NCBI GenBank assembly: GCA_029960045.1
Contig: JASCOV010000008.1
Location: 62,001-126,000 of the forward strand
Direction of reading: 5' to 3'
Origin: Flavobacteriaceae bacterium PS02293
Lineage (GTDB): Bacteria; Bacteroidota; Bacteroidia; Flavobacteriales; Weeksellaceae
DNA: 64,000 nucleotides
Made by a program: the position numbers and the translations under genes. The notes under the pieces are model-generated. The model did not search any database, was not told where the DNA came from, and saw only the letters and a program-made list of their open reading frames with translations. The number at the start of each line of letters is the position of its first letter. Position 1 is the first letter of the stretch. Below are positions 43,960 to 51,969 of this stretch, one piece after another.

Positions 43960-44577
43960 TTAATCTACGCTACCTATATAATAACTAATACCTACCCCTA
44001 ACATTCTGTTATAAGTTGTATATTTTGTATAGTCTGGATAAATTTTTGAAAAGCCTCTGTCAAAACGGATAAAAACATCCCATTTTTCTTCAACCTTAAC
44101 TCCCACACCTACAGACACTCCATAACCAAAACTATTAATCTTTTGTTCTTGAAATTCAGTAAGAGAAGCAGGACCTGATCTTTTGTCTGTTATCAAGAAC
44201 TCGAATCTTGGTCCAGCCATAAAATATATATCACCTTTATAACCTTGATTTTTCATAAAATACTTAATATACAAAGGCAATCCAATATAACTATTATGAA
44301 ATTGCTGTTTTTCCATGTTAGGAACCTCAGCATTTTCACCTTGCATAGCATACTCCAACTGGGGTGTAAAATAAAGCCAAGCCGAATCATAAATATCATT
44401 TGGAACTAATGAGAAATCAGCAAATATACCGACATTGGCACCAAAAATACCTTTTGAACGATCGTGAATACCTACGATAGATGTTTTATGGAAATTCCCT
44501 GTTACACCATATTTTATAAACTGTGCATTTACTACTCCAAATATCAAAAGAGAATATATGATAATAATTTTTTTCAT
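43960..44577 (-). CDS. PorT-like outer membrane beta-barrel protein
   Basis: 205 residues with signal peptide (ends NAQ at residue 19) and an eight-stranded outer-membrane barrel of the PorT type: FGANVGIFADFSL, AWLYFTPQLEYAMQGEN, YIGLPLYIKYFMKN, KGDIYFMAGPRFEFLITD and a final strand GVGISYYIG. It lies between recX and the polysaccharide genes but the 46-bp gap to wza contains a separate promoter, so linkage to polysaccharide export is uncertain. Confidence 0.82.
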   Translation of the reverse strand: MKKIIIIYSLLIFGVVNAQFIKYGVTGNFHKTSIVGIHDRSKGIFGANVGIFADFSLVPNDIYDSAWLYFTPQLEYAMQGENAEVPNMEKQQFHNSYIGLPLYIKYFMKNQGYKGDIYFMAGPRFEFLITDKRSGPASLTEFQEQKINSFGYGVSVGVGVKVEEKWDVFIRFDRGFSKIYPDYTKYTTYNRMLGVGISYYIGSVD

Positions 44578-44671
44578 GTATAGTAGTTCTTCAAATTTGG
44601 GACGAAATTAAGAATTATTTATTTATTTTAAGAAATTATTTTCAGTATCTATAGGTACCTCTCATATTAAT

Positions 44672-45154
44672 TTAATTTAATGTTGGATTTGATTCATCTT
44701 TTAAAATCTCTAAAACAAGGTCATACTCATAACCTTTGGACAATACATGCTTTATTGTTTTACTTTTACGTTGGTAATCCTCAAATCCTTTTTGCGTAGA
44801 AAAATAATTTTGGTAGATCTTAATTAAAGTTTTTTTGTAATCGGATTCATCAATTTCGTCCATAGAATTAGAAATCAGTTTTTCTGTAATTCCTTTTTGC
44901 TTCAGATTCATTTTGATTTTATTCCTTCCCCAATGCTTGATGTAGAATTTGCCTCGGATGTAACTTCTTACAAAACGTTCCTCATTGAGATAATTTTCTT
45001 CAATAAGATAAAGAAAAATCTCATCCTTAGCCTCAGGAATCAATAAGAAATCTCTCATCTTCTGCTCCACCTCAGCATGGCAACGATCCTGATAAACACA
45101 ATAGTTCACCATTTTCTGCTTGATCTCATCAAAAGTATAGGATTTTTTTTCCAT
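44672..45154 (-). CDS. recX: Regulatory protein RecX
   Basis: 160 residues from the ATG at 45152-45154 (MEKKSYTFDEIKQK). The frame is open to 45202, but that part overlaps the glyA terminator. RecX modulates RecA filaments. Its three-helix repeats show the motifs CVYQDRCHAEVEQKM, YLNEERFVRSYIRGKF, WGRNKIKMNLKQKGI and a degenerate last repeat ending YEYDLVLEIL. It follows glyA in the same direction, separated by the terminator. Confidence 0.88.
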   Translation of the reverse strand: MEKKSYTFDEIKQKMVNYCVYQDRCHAEVEQKMRDFLLIPEAKDEIFLYLIEENYLNEERFVRSYIRGKFYIKHWGRNKIKMNLKQKGITEKLISNSMDEIDESDYKKTLIKIYQNYFSTQKGFEDYQRKSKTIKHVLSKGYEYDLVLEILKDESNPTLN

Positions 45155-45165
45155 CAGATTCAAAT

Positions 45166-45199
45166 AAAAAAGAATGAACAAAGATGCCCATTCTTTTTT
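45166..45199 (-). terminator. Terminator of glyA
   Basis: Perfect 11-bp stem (45166-45176 with 45189-45199) with an A/T-rich outer edge that gives a T-run on the minus strand, about 20 bp after the glyA stop. Confidence 0.75.
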
Positions 45200-45217
45200 C
45201 AAGCTAAATTTCTTTTA

Positions 45218-46486
45218 TTAATAATTGAAAAGTGCGTGACCTTCCATTAATTGATTTACTTTCTTTCTAACAGAACTTAAAACTTCCTCATTTGTAATAT
45301 TATCAACAACTTCAGAAATTAATCCTGCGATAGTTTCCATATCATTTTCTTTCAAACCTCTGGTTGTAATAGCTGCAGTTCCTAGACGAATCCCCGAAGT
45401 TGTAAAAGGAGATTTATCGTCAAATGGAACCATGTTTTTGTTACAAGTAATGTCCGCTTTCACTAAGGCTTTTTCGGTTTCTTTACCGTTTACATTTTTA
45501 TTACGAAGGTCAATAAGCATCAAATGATTATCTGTTCCGCCACTCACGATCTCAAAACCATTATCAACCATAGATTTCGATAAAGCCTGCGCGTTAGCTT
45601 TCACTTGCTTAGCATAAACTTCAAACTTAGAATCAATTGCTTCAGCAAATGCAACTGCTTTTGCACCAATCACATGTTCCAGTGGACCACCTTGAATTCC
45701 TGGAAAAACTGCACTATCAAGAACAGCACTCATTAATTTGGTTTCGCCTTTTGGTGTCTTATGTCCGTAAGTATTTTCGAAATCTTTTCCTAACATAATC
45801 ATTCCCCCTCTTGGACCTCTCAAAGTTTTATGAGTTGTAGTTGTAACAACATGACAATGTTCAAATGGATTATTTAAAAGTCCTTTTGCAACCAAACCTG
45901 CTGGATGTGCAATATCCGCCCAAAGAGTTGCGCCAATTTCGTCTGCCACTTCACGGAATTTTGCGTAATCCAAATCTCTGGAATAAGCTGAAAATCCTGC
46001 AATTAGCATTTTTGGTCTTTCTCTCAAAGCCACTTCTCTCATTTGATCATAATCAATCAAACCTGTTTCTCTTTGTACACCGTAAGAACAAACTTCATAC
46101 TGAATCCCCGAAAAATTAACCGCAGAACCGTGCGTCAAATGGCCTCCCATAGAAAGATCCATTCCCATCACTTTATCACCTGGTTTAAGGATAGAAAGAT
46201 AAATAGCAGCATTAGCCTGAGAACCTGAATGTGGCTGAACATTCACATAATCCACTCCGAAAAGTTCTTTAGCTCTGTCGATTGCTAATTGTTCTACTTC
46301 GTCTACAACTTCGCAACCGCCGTAATAACGTCTTCCTGGGTAGCCTTCTGCATATTTGTTAGTTAGTACACTTCCCATTGCTTTCATCACATTTTCGGAA
46401 ACAAAATTTTCCGAAGCGATCAATTCGATTCCGTGGGTTTGTCTTTCTCTTTCTTTTTCAATTAGGTCAAAGATCGGGTCTTGCAT
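45218..46486 (-). CDS. glyA: Serine hydroxymethyltransferase
   Basis: 422 residues of the PLP-dependent enzyme that interconverts serine and glycine with tetrahydrofolate. The pyridoxal lysine is Lys220 in [16 protein letters not shown]; other marks are [44 protein letters not shown] and [11 protein letters not shown]. Complete length for the bacterial enzyme. A TATTTTTG promoter lies upstream, and recX lies downstream behind a terminator. Confidence 0.97.
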   Translation of the reverse strand: MQDPIFDLIEKERERQTHGIELIASENFVSENVMKAMGSVLTNKYAEGYPGRRYYGGCEVVDEVEQLAIDRAKELFGVDYVNVQPHSGSQANAAIYLSILKPGDKVMGMDLSMGGHLTHGSAVNFSGIQYEVCSYGVQRETGLIDYDQMREVALRERPKMLIAGFSAYSRDLDYAKFREVADEIGATLWADIAHPAGLVAKGLLNNPFEHCHVVTTTTHKTLRGPRGGMIMLGKDFENTYGHKTPKGETKLMSAVLDSAVFPGIQGGPLEHVIGAKAVAFAEAIDSKFEVYAKQVKANAQALSKSMVDNGFEIVSGGTDNHLMLIDLRNKNVNGKETEKALVKADITCNKNMVPFDDKSPFTTSGIRLGTAAITTRGLKENDMETIAGLISEVVDNITNEEVLSSVRKKVNQLMEGHALFNY

Positions 46487-46503
46487 TTTAGATTTATTTT
46501 TGT

Positions 46504-46511
46504 CAAAAATA
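46504..46511 (-). promoter_or_regulatory. Promoter -7 element of glyA
   Basis: TATTTTTG on the minus strand (TAnnTTTG), 17 bp upstream of the glyA ATG. Confidence 0.55.
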
Positions 46512-46560
46512 AGAAATTTTGAAGATATTTTTATAACTTTCCGAGATTAACATTTGTATT

Positions 46561-46857
46561 ATGAATTCTAAGAAAAAATATAAAAAAGAACTTCTGAAAT
46601 CTCTAAAACATCTTGAAGCAACAGAAAGTGCATCTTTAAAAATAATGACCAACCTTATGCTTCTGAAAGAGTTGAAGGAAAACAATATCAGTTTCAAAAA
46701 AGGAGATGTCTTTTCTTTTGAAGACAATATTTTTGATTATAGCGAGGATAAGAACGTTCGTGTTCTGGCAAAACTTCGTAAGAAAACATTGAAAGCGATG
46801 AATAAAATTGTAGTAAAAAACAATTTTAAAGATAAAGAACTAAAGTTTTTAGCTTAA
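46561..46857 (+). CDS. Small basic protein of unknown function
   Basis: 98 residues, very lysine-rich (MNSKKKYKKELLKSLKHLE, then ESASLKIMTNLMLLKELKEN and LRKKTLKAMNKIVVKN). Mostly helical with no signal peptide or membrane segment; a cytoplasmic nucleic-acid or ribosome-associated role is possible but unsupported. It is divergent from glyA. Codon usage looks like its neighbours, and no known family is recognised. Confidence 0.55.
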   Translation: MNSKKKYKKELLKSLKHLEATESASLKIMTNLMLLKELKENNISFKKGDVFSFEDNIFDYSEDKNVRVLAKLRKKTLKAMNKIVVKNNFKDKELKFLA

Positions 46858-46918
46858 AAAAAATTATCTTAAAACGAAAACATAAAAATGTTGTGTTAGA
46901 TTATAAAACTTAATCAGG

Positions 46919-47100
46919 TGGGATTGCAGACATCACATATATCGGAAACAGGAATTTGATATTGATAAATACAAAATTGAAACCTCATTCGAAAAAAAAA
47001 AAAAAATAGTTGATCAATCCATTGAAATTTACAACGATTTGTCACCACTTTTTGAAACCACTATCTAAAACCAAATGTACAATCAGCCTGAATTGAAAAT
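46919..47100 (+). pseudogene. Possible remnant of an IS3-family transposase C-terminus
   Basis: The plus-strand frame reads FDIDKYKIETSFEKKKK, then IVDQSIEIYNDLSPLFETTI, a stop, and in a shifted continuation NQMYNQPELKIKNKK. The pattern of helix then IYN, a degenerate RPHxSL position, and PN plus a basic tail resembles the C-terminus of IS3-type transposases (YNxxRPHxSL...TPNxVH). It is too short and decayed to be certain; no terminal inverted repeats were found. Confidence 0.4.
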
Positions 47101-47138
47101 AAAAAACAAAAAACCAAAGCAAAAAATTGCTTTGGTTT
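47101..47138 (-). terminator. Terminator of rpsB
   Basis: Perfect 12-bp stem (47111-47122 with 47127-47138) with a four-base A loop; on the minus strand a T-rich tail follows (A-rich 47101-47110 on the plus strand). It lies about 60 bp after the rpsB stop. Confidence 0.8.
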
Positions 47139-47198
47139 AATTAATTATCTTTGACCTATAAACCTATATCAGATTTCTAGGACGGGATATAATTCTAA

Positions 47199-47960
47199 TT
47201 ATTCAGCATCGAAATCAGCATCTGCATCTGCAGAAACTTTTTCGCCTTCTTCTTTAGATTTTTCTTTATCTGCTTTTCTTTGAGATAAACCTTCTTTGAT
47301 AGATTCTGAAACTACGCTCAACAACATATCAATAGATTTGGAAGCATCATCATTTCCTGGGATTACGAAATCCACTTTTCTTGGATCTGAGTTAGTATCT
47401 ACGATACCGAAAACTGGGATACCCAATTTTTTAGCTTCTGTTACTGCGATGTGCTCTCTCATAATGTCAACCACGAAAATAGCTGAAGGAAGACGAACCA
47501 TGTCTGCGATAGATCCTAAGTTTTTCTCAAGATTTGCTCTTTGACGATCAACTTGTAATCTTTCTTTTTTAGACAAAGTTTCGAAAGTACCATCTTTCTT
47601 CATTTTGTCGATTTGGTTCATTTTCTTAACTGCTTTTCTGATAGTTACAAAGTTTGTAAGCATACCACCTGGCCATCTTTCTGTAATATAAGGCATGTTA
47701 AGTTCAGCAGCGTGTTTTGCTACTACTTCTTTCGCTTGCTTTTTAGTAGCCACGAAAAGAACTTTTTTACCTGCAGAAGTTAATTTTTCCAAAGCTACAC
47801 AAGCCTCGTCCAATTTAACAGCTGTTTTATGTAAATCTACGATGTGAATACCGTTTTTCTCCATGAAAATGTATGGAGCCATATTTGGATTCCACTTTCT
47901 AGTCATGTGACCGAAGTGTACGCCAGCCTCTAAAAGGTCTTTTACATTTGCTTTTGCCAT
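47199..47960 (-). CDS. rpsB: 30S ribosomal protein S2
   Basis: 253 residues: VKDLLEAGVHFGHMTRKWNP, YIFMEKNGIHIVDLHKT, KVLFVATKKQAKEVV, ERWPGGMLTNFVTIRK and IPVFGIVDTNSDP are all S2 blocks. The C-terminus carries an acidic tail (EGEKVSADADADFDAE) seen in Bacteroidota. It is the last gene of the rplM-rpsI-rpsB set. Its own upstream region (186 bp) contains a strong hairpin. No tsf gene follows, which is unusual. Confidence 0.97.
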   Translation of the reverse strand: MAKANVKDLLEAGVHFGHMTRKWNPNMAPYIFMEKNGIHIVDLHKTAVKLDEACVALEKLTSAGKKVLFVATKKQAKEVVAKHAAELNMPYITERWPGGMLTNFVTIRKAVKKMNQIDKMKKDGTFETLSKKERLQVDRQRANLEKNLGSIADMVRLPSAIFVVDIMREHIAVTEAKKLGIPVFGIVDTNSDPRKVDFVIPGNDDASKSIDMLLSVVSESIKEGLSQRKADKEKSKEEGEKVSADADADFDAE

Positions 47961-48004
47961 GTTTTCTTGTTTTTTGTTAGTTTACTTTCCGCTTTTCTGC
48001 AATC

Positions 48005-48031
48005 AACTTTACTTTAGATGGGAGTAAAGTT
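48005..48031 (-). promoter_or_regulatory. Conspicuous hairpin in the rpsB 5' region
   Basis: A 9-bp perfect stem (48005-48013 with 48023-48031) encloses nine bases and is not followed by a T-run. It lies 44 bp upstream of the rpsB start and downstream of a possible TACGTTTA -7 element, so it would be in the 5' untranslated region. An S2-binding leader is one possibility. Confidence 0.4.
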
Positions 48032-48146
48032 TGGATGCTAAACGTAACGGGCAATATTTTTTGTTGATAAATAGAACCAAGTATTGAAAAAAATTCTGAA
48101 ATGTATAAATACACTTTTGAATCTTCTGAAAACCTGAATCCTGAAA

Positions 48147-48533
48147 TTAACGTTTTGAGAACTGGAATCTCTTTCTTGCTTTTTTCTGACCGAATTTCTT
48201 TCTCTCAACCATTCTTGCATCTCTAGTAAGCAATCCGTGTGGCTTAAGAACCAAACGATATTCCTCATTGATAGCGCATAATGCTCTAGAAACTCCTAGT
48301 CTGATAGCCTCAGCTTGTCCAGTAATCCCTCCTCCGAAAACATTCACTTTAAGATCATATTGATCAACAGTTTCTGTCAACAAAAATGGCTGATTCACTT
48401 TATAAACCAAAACATCCGTACAGAAATAAGTTTTAGCATCTTTACCGTTTATGCTAATAACGCCAGTTCCTGGCTTAACAAAAACTCTTGCAACAGAAGT
48501 TTTTCTTCTTCCGATTTTGTGTACTGTAGACAT
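48147..48533 (-). CDS. rpsI: 30S ribosomal protein S9
   Basis: 128 residues. VHKIGRRKTSVARVFVKPGTG, VNVFGGGITGQAEAIRLGVS, RALCAINEE and the C-terminal KKFGQKKARKRFQFSKR are S9 hallmarks; the terminal arginine contacts the ribosomal P-site tRNA. Cotranscribed with rplM, which ends five bases upstream. Confidence 0.97.
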   Translation of the reverse strand: MSTVHKIGRRKTSVARVFVKPGTGVISINGKDAKTYFCTDVLVYKVNQPFLLTETVDQYDLKVNVFGGGITGQAEAIRLGVSRALCAINEEYRLVLKPHGLLTRDARMVERKKFGQKKARKRFQFSKR

Positions 48534-48538
48534 ATTAA

Positions 48539-48994
48539 TTATTTGAATTCGTTAACATTGATTACTTTAGGCTGCTGAGCTTCATGTTTGTGTTCTGTTC
48601 CTTCATATAAATAAAGGTTTTTGAACAAAGCAGAACCTAGTCTGTTTTTAGGAAGCATCCCTTTGATAGATCTTTCCAAAACTTTCAGTTCGTCTTTTGT
48701 CTTAAGCTCCTCAGCAGTCATAAACTTCTGACCACCAGGATATCCTGTATGCCAGATGTAAGTTTTATCTGCCCACTTGTTTCCGGAAAGTGTAACTTTC
48801 CCAGCGTTCAAAACGATCACATTGTCTCCGCAATCTGCGTGAGGTGTGAAGTTCGTTTTGTGCTTACCTCTCAAAATCTTTGCAACGGTAGAAGCTAATC
48901 TTCCCAACGGTTGCCCAGCAGCGTCTACAACAACCCATTCTTTATTTGCTGTAGCCTTGTTTGCCGATACTGTTTTGTAACTTAATGTATTCAC
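48539..48994 (-). CDS. rplM: 50S ribosomal protein L13
   Basis: 151 residues. Marks: EWVVVDAAGQPLGRLAST, KHKTNFTPHADCGDNVIVLN, HTGYPGGQKF and KGMLPKNRLGSALFKNLYLY. The start codon is GTG (48992-48994), in NTLSYKTVSANKA; the alternative in-frame start codons are further downstream. GTG lies within the predicted 5' leader structure described separately, so start choice and regulation are linked. It begins the ribosomal operon rplM-rpsI. Confidence 0.95.
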   Translation of the reverse strand: MNTLSYKTVSANKATANKEWVVVDAAGQPLGRLASTVAKILRGKHKTNFTPHADCGDNVIVLNAGKVTLSGNKWADKTYIWHTGYPGGQKFMTAEELKTKDELKVLERSIKGMLPKNRLGSALFKNLYLYEGTEHKHEAQQPKVINVNEFK

Positions 48995-49038
48995 AATTTA
49001 TCGTTTACGATTAAACATAATTTTCCCTTACGGGTGTG
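48992..49038 (-). promoter_or_regulatory. Predicted rplM leader RNA structure including the start codon
   Basis: On the minus strand CACA (49038-49035) can pair with TGTG (48995-48992), which contains the GTG start. Inside are two hairpins: CCC-GTAA-GGG (49034-49025) and TTTAATCGT-AA-ACGATAAA (49015-48997, one bulged A). The structure begins at or next to the predicted transcription start. Leaders of this kind are known upstream of ribosomal genes, where the protein represses its own operon; an L13 leader has been described in Bacteroidia as far as I recall. Confidence 0.6.
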
Positions 49039-49046
49039 CAAAGATA
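49039..49046 (-). promoter_or_regulatory. Promoter -7 element of rplM
   Basis: TATCTTTG followed by CA on the minus strand, a perfect TAnnTTTG. It predicts transcription start within a few bases of the CACA that opens the leader structure. Confidence 0.75.
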
Positions 49047-49185
49047 GCAATTATTTTTTGTCTGAGAAATTATCCTCTAAAAAAGATTTTAATTTTCTAA
49101 TAATTAATGAGTTATTGAATCAGATTTATTCTGAAGTCTTTAAAATTAATTAATATGAAGACTATTATATAAGTCTGCTTTTTTA

Positions 49186-49193
49186 TATTTTTG
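49186..49193 (+). promoter_or_regulatory. Promoter -7 element of the DUF3667 gene
   Basis: TATTTTTG (TAnnTTTG) ends 15 bp before the ATG at 49209, and overlaps an upstream in-frame TTG, supporting the ATG as start. Confidence 0.55.
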
Positions 49194-49208
49194 AGGAAAT
49201 TTCTAAAA

Positions 49209-50255
49209 ATGAGCCACGGAAAACTGAGAGAAGAAAAAGACTGCCTGAATTGCGGACATATTGTCGAGGAACACTATTGTCCACATTGTGGTCAACAAAA
49301 CATCGAGACAAAACAGCCTTTCCATTTCCTTATCACTCATTTCATAGAAGACTTCACACATTACGACGGGCAATTCTGGGGAACTTTGAAAAATTTGTTC
49401 TTCAAGCCCGGCAAATTGACCAGCACTTATCTGGAAGGAAAACGACAACAATTCGTGCCACCAGTGAAACTTTATATTTTCGTCAGTTTCATTACATTTT
49501 TTCTTTTTGCCGTATTACCGCCTTTCGATATTAATTTTGAGGGAAAGGGTAAATCAAAATTATTTTCTCAGAAGGATAAAATTTCTGAAATACAAAAAGC
49601 TATCAATGATGCTAATGCCAAAGAAAAGTTAACGAAAGAAGACAGTATACTAATTGCAAAATACAGCCCTATTCTTACGGACTCTTCAAAAATCGATGAA
49701 TTTGAAGAGACATTCGATATGGACAAAAAGCTACAGAAAAATGAAATTACTATTGCTGATGACAATTTCTTTAATAGACCAATATCCCGCAAACTTGCTG
49801 AATTGGAGAAAAAAGGCTACAAAAAGAGTGAGGTTTTAAAGGGGTTTATAGAAACAACTATTCATAATCTTCCAAAAGCACTTTTCATTTACCTCCCAAT
49901 TTTTGCCTTTATTTTATGGTTGTTTCATAACAAAAAGAAATGGTGGTATTTCGACCACGGTATTTTCACATTACATTACTTTTCATTTCTATTATTGTCT
50001 TTATTACTTTCATTACTATTATACAAAGTTTCAGAATACTGTAGCGTGCCATTTATCAACAAACTATTGTACTTAGGGATTTCCTGTATTTTCTTTTATG
50101 ACATCATCTACTTTTTCATAGCCCACAAACGGGTTTATAATACTAAAAAGAGAGTCAGCATACTCATCGGATTTCTAACCCTCTGGTTCAACTTCTTTGC
50201 TTTTATATTTTTAGTACTAGGATTAGCATTAGTAAGTTTCCTGATGATCCATTAA
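49209..50255 (+). CDS. DUF3667 domain-containing membrane protein
   Basis: 348 residues. N-terminal zinc-ribbon CLNCGHIVEEHYCPHCGQQN followed by KQPFHFLITHFIEDFTHYD, FFKPGKLTSTYLEGKRQQFV and PPVKLYIFVSFITFFLFA is the DUF3667 pattern found across Bacteroidota. Four or five more membrane helices fill the C-terminal part (about 215-345), after a charged middle region. Function unknown. The ATG at 49209 is preferred to the TTG at 49191, which lies in the promoter. A strong terminator follows. Confidence 0.85.
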   Translation: MSHGKLREEKDCLNCGHIVEEHYCPHCGQQNIETKQPFHFLITHFIEDFTHYDGQFWGTLKNLFFKPGKLTSTYLEGKRQQFVPPVKLYIFVSFITFFLFAVLPPFDINFEGKGKSKLFSQKDKISEIQKAINDANAKEKLTKEDSILIAKYSPILTDSSKIDEFEETFDMDKKLQKNEITIADDNFFNRPISRKLAELEKKGYKKSEVLKGFIETTIHNLPKALFIYLPIFAFILWLFHNKKKWWYFDHGIFTLHYFSFLLLSLLLSLLLYKVSEYCSVPFINKLLYLGISCIFFYDIIYFFIAHKRVYNTKKRVSILIGFLTLWFNFFAFIFLVLGLALVSFLMIH

Positions 50256-50261
50256 AAATCA

Positions 50262-50295
50262 AAAAAGCCAGATTCCCTAAGAAGTCTGGCTTTTT
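50262..50295. terminator. Bidirectional terminator
   Basis: Perfect 11-bp stem (50262-50272 with 50285-50295) with A-tract and T-tract arms, between the converging genes ending at 50255 and 50313. Confidence 0.85.
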
Positions 50296-50312
50296 AAATT
50301 ATATAATTAATA

Positions 50313-50645
50313 TCAATACCTCAACGATTTACTTTCTCGGAAACTTGCTATCATATAATAAGCTACGAAAACTGTAGAGAATTTGATGATGGAAGAAATC
50401 GCAGTTTCAAAATCAAAACGCAGTAATCCCAAAACAACGAGGAAAATAATGCCTATAAAAGAAATCCCCATTTTCTTTGGCAAAGGCCAGTCCGGATGGT
50501 CAACAAAATAAGCCAATCCCCAACCAATCCCAAAAGCCGAAGCTACATAAAGTTCTACCCAGAAATCTATCGGACTTCCTGTAAGACGTCTCAGGAAAAA
50601 ACTAACTAAAGTTCCAACCACAAAATACATCAGCGCTTTTACCAT
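50313..50645 (-). CDS. Small integral membrane protein of unknown function
   Basis: 110 residues from the ATG at 50643-50645 (MVKALMYFVVGTLVSFFL); the longer frame to 50687 starts with TTG and overlaps the promoter. Three or four membrane helices (about 1-17, 28-45, 55-75, 85-100) separated by short charged loops such as DHPDWPLPKKMG. No family recognised. It stands alone with its own promoter and terminator. Confidence 0.65.
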   Translation of the reverse strand: MVKALMYFVVGTLVSFFLRRLTGSPIDFWVELYVASAFGIGWGLAYFVDHPDWPLPKKMGISFIGIIFLVVLGLLRFDFETAISSIIKFSTVFVAYYMIASFRESKSLRY

Positions 50646-50660
50646 TTCAAATAATTTTTG

Positions 50661-50668
50661 CAAAAGTA
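50661..50668 (-). promoter_or_regulatory. Promoter -7 element of the small membrane protein gene
   Basis: On the minus strand TACTTTTG (TAnnTTTG) with a TTG about 19 bases upstream as a possible -33 element. It lies 15 bp before the chosen ATG. Confidence 0.6.
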
Positions 50669-50754
50669 AGAATTGTAATTTGTACAATGTAAAAAGTATA
50701 TTATATTAATGATTAAAATCAATCAAGTTCAAAACTCTCCTCAACAAAATTCCT

Positions 50755-50762
50755 TAGATTTG
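50755..50762 (+). promoter_or_regulatory. Promoter -7 element of pncB
   Basis: TAGATTTG (TAnnTTTG) ends 16 bp before the pncB ATG at 50779. Confidence 0.55.
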
Positions 50763-50778
50763 TGTAAACGATATTTTT

Positions 50779-51954
50779 ATGCGCGAAGTTCGGCTGAATT
50801 CTATTCTAGATAATGACTTTTACAAAATCACAATGCAAAATGCAGTAGTAAAATTGTTTACCAACGAAATTGTAAAATACGAATTCATCAACCGAGGCAA
50901 ACACGAGTTTCCGGAAGGTTTCGCAGACGAACTCAGAAAATCTGTCAATGCTATGGCAGAATTAAAATTGACCAAAGACGAGAAAAAATATCTCAAAGTA
51001 ACTTGCCCATATCTCGCCCTTCCCTACCTCGATTTTCTGGAAGGTTTTCATTATGACCCTTCCGAAGTAAAAATTGAACAAACCGGAGCTGAACTAAAAG
51101 TTTCTGTCGAAGGACTTTGGTACAGAACCATTCTTTGGGAAGTTCCTCTTTTGGCACTTATCAGTGAACTTCATTATGAAATGAATCATCTGGAAAGACA
51201 AACCAACGAAGAAGTCATTGATAAAACCGTGGAAAAAGCCGTTCATTTGACAGAACTTGGTGTTCCGTTTGCGGAATTTGGTACAAGAAGAAGGCATTCT
51301 TACAAAGTTCATAGATTGGTAATGGACGCTTTGATTCAGGATAAAAAATCAACTTTCACTGGAACGTCCAATGTTCATTTGGCAATGCTTTACAACGTAA
51401 AACCAATTGGAACGCACGCCCACGAATGGTTTATGTTTCACGCGGCGGAATTTGGTTTCAAGATGGCGAATTCTATCGCATTGGAAAATTGGGTAGATGT
51501 TTACCGTGGAGATTTGGGTGTTGCTCTTTCCGACACTTATACGACGGAAGTTTTCTTTCAGCAATTTGATAAGAAATTTGCAAAGTTGTTTGACGGTGTT
51601 CGTCACGACAGCGGTGACCCATTGGAATTTGCGGATAAAACCATTGCACATTATCAGAAACAAGGCATCAATCCGTTATTTAAATATATTATTTTCTCAG
51701 ATGGTTTGAATCTTGAAAAAGTGGAAGAAATCACGAATTACTGCAAAGGAAGAATTGGGATTTCTTTTGGAATCGGGACCAATCTTACAAATGATGTTGG
51801 ACTTAAACCAATGAATATTGTGATGAAACTCATCAGTGTAAAAGGCATTAATAATGAATGGATTCCGACTGTTAAATTATCTGATGAAAAAGGGAAATAC
51901 ACAGGCGACCCGAAAATGATTGAGCTGGCGAAGGAGTTTTTGAGAATAAAATGA
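50779..51954 (+). CDS. pncB: Nicotinate phosphoribosyltransferase
   Basis: 391 residues. This enzyme makes nicotinate mononucleotide from nicotinate and PRPP, with ATP, in the NAD salvage pathway. Marks: SILDNDFYKITMQNAVV start, EFGTRRRHSYKVHRLVMDAL, GTSNVHLAMLYNVKPIGTHA with the phosphorylatable histidine region at residues 213-215, and VRHDSGDPLEFADKTI and the IGFGIGTNLTND-like C-terminal phosphate loop (GISFGIGTNLTND). Single gene. Confidence 0.95.
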   Translation: MREVRLNSILDNDFYKITMQNAVVKLFTNEIVKYEFINRGKHEFPEGFADELRKSVNAMAELKLTKDEKKYLKVTCPYLALPYLDFLEGFHYDPSEVKIEQTGAELKVSVEGLWYRTILWEVPLLALISELHYEMNHLERQTNEEVIDKTVEKAVHLTELGVPFAEFGTRRRHSYKVHRLVMDALIQDKKSTFTGTSNVHLAMLYNVKPIGTHAHEWFMFHAAEFGFKMANSIALENWVDVYRGDLGVALSDTYTTEVFFQQFDKKFAKLFDGVRHDSGDPLEFADKTIAHYQKQGINPLFKYIIFSDGLNLEKVEEITNYCKGRIGISFGIGTNLTNDVGLKPMNIVMKLISVKGINNEWIPTVKLSDEKGKYTGDPKMIELAKEFLRIK

Positions 51955-51969
51955 GAAATAGCTTGAATT

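Larger units (their letters stand above)
46858..47198. other. Intergenic region with a transposase relic and the rpsB terminator
   Basis: This 341-bp stretch has no intact gene. It contains a fragment resembling the end of an IS3-type transposase (about 46919-47100) and the rpsB terminator (47101-47138). An A15 run interrupts it at about 46992-47006. Confidence 0.55.

Noticed and set aside
45155..45202. N-terminal extension of RecX to 45202
   Set aside because: It overlaps the glyA terminator stem; the ATG at 45152-45154 begins the family sequence.
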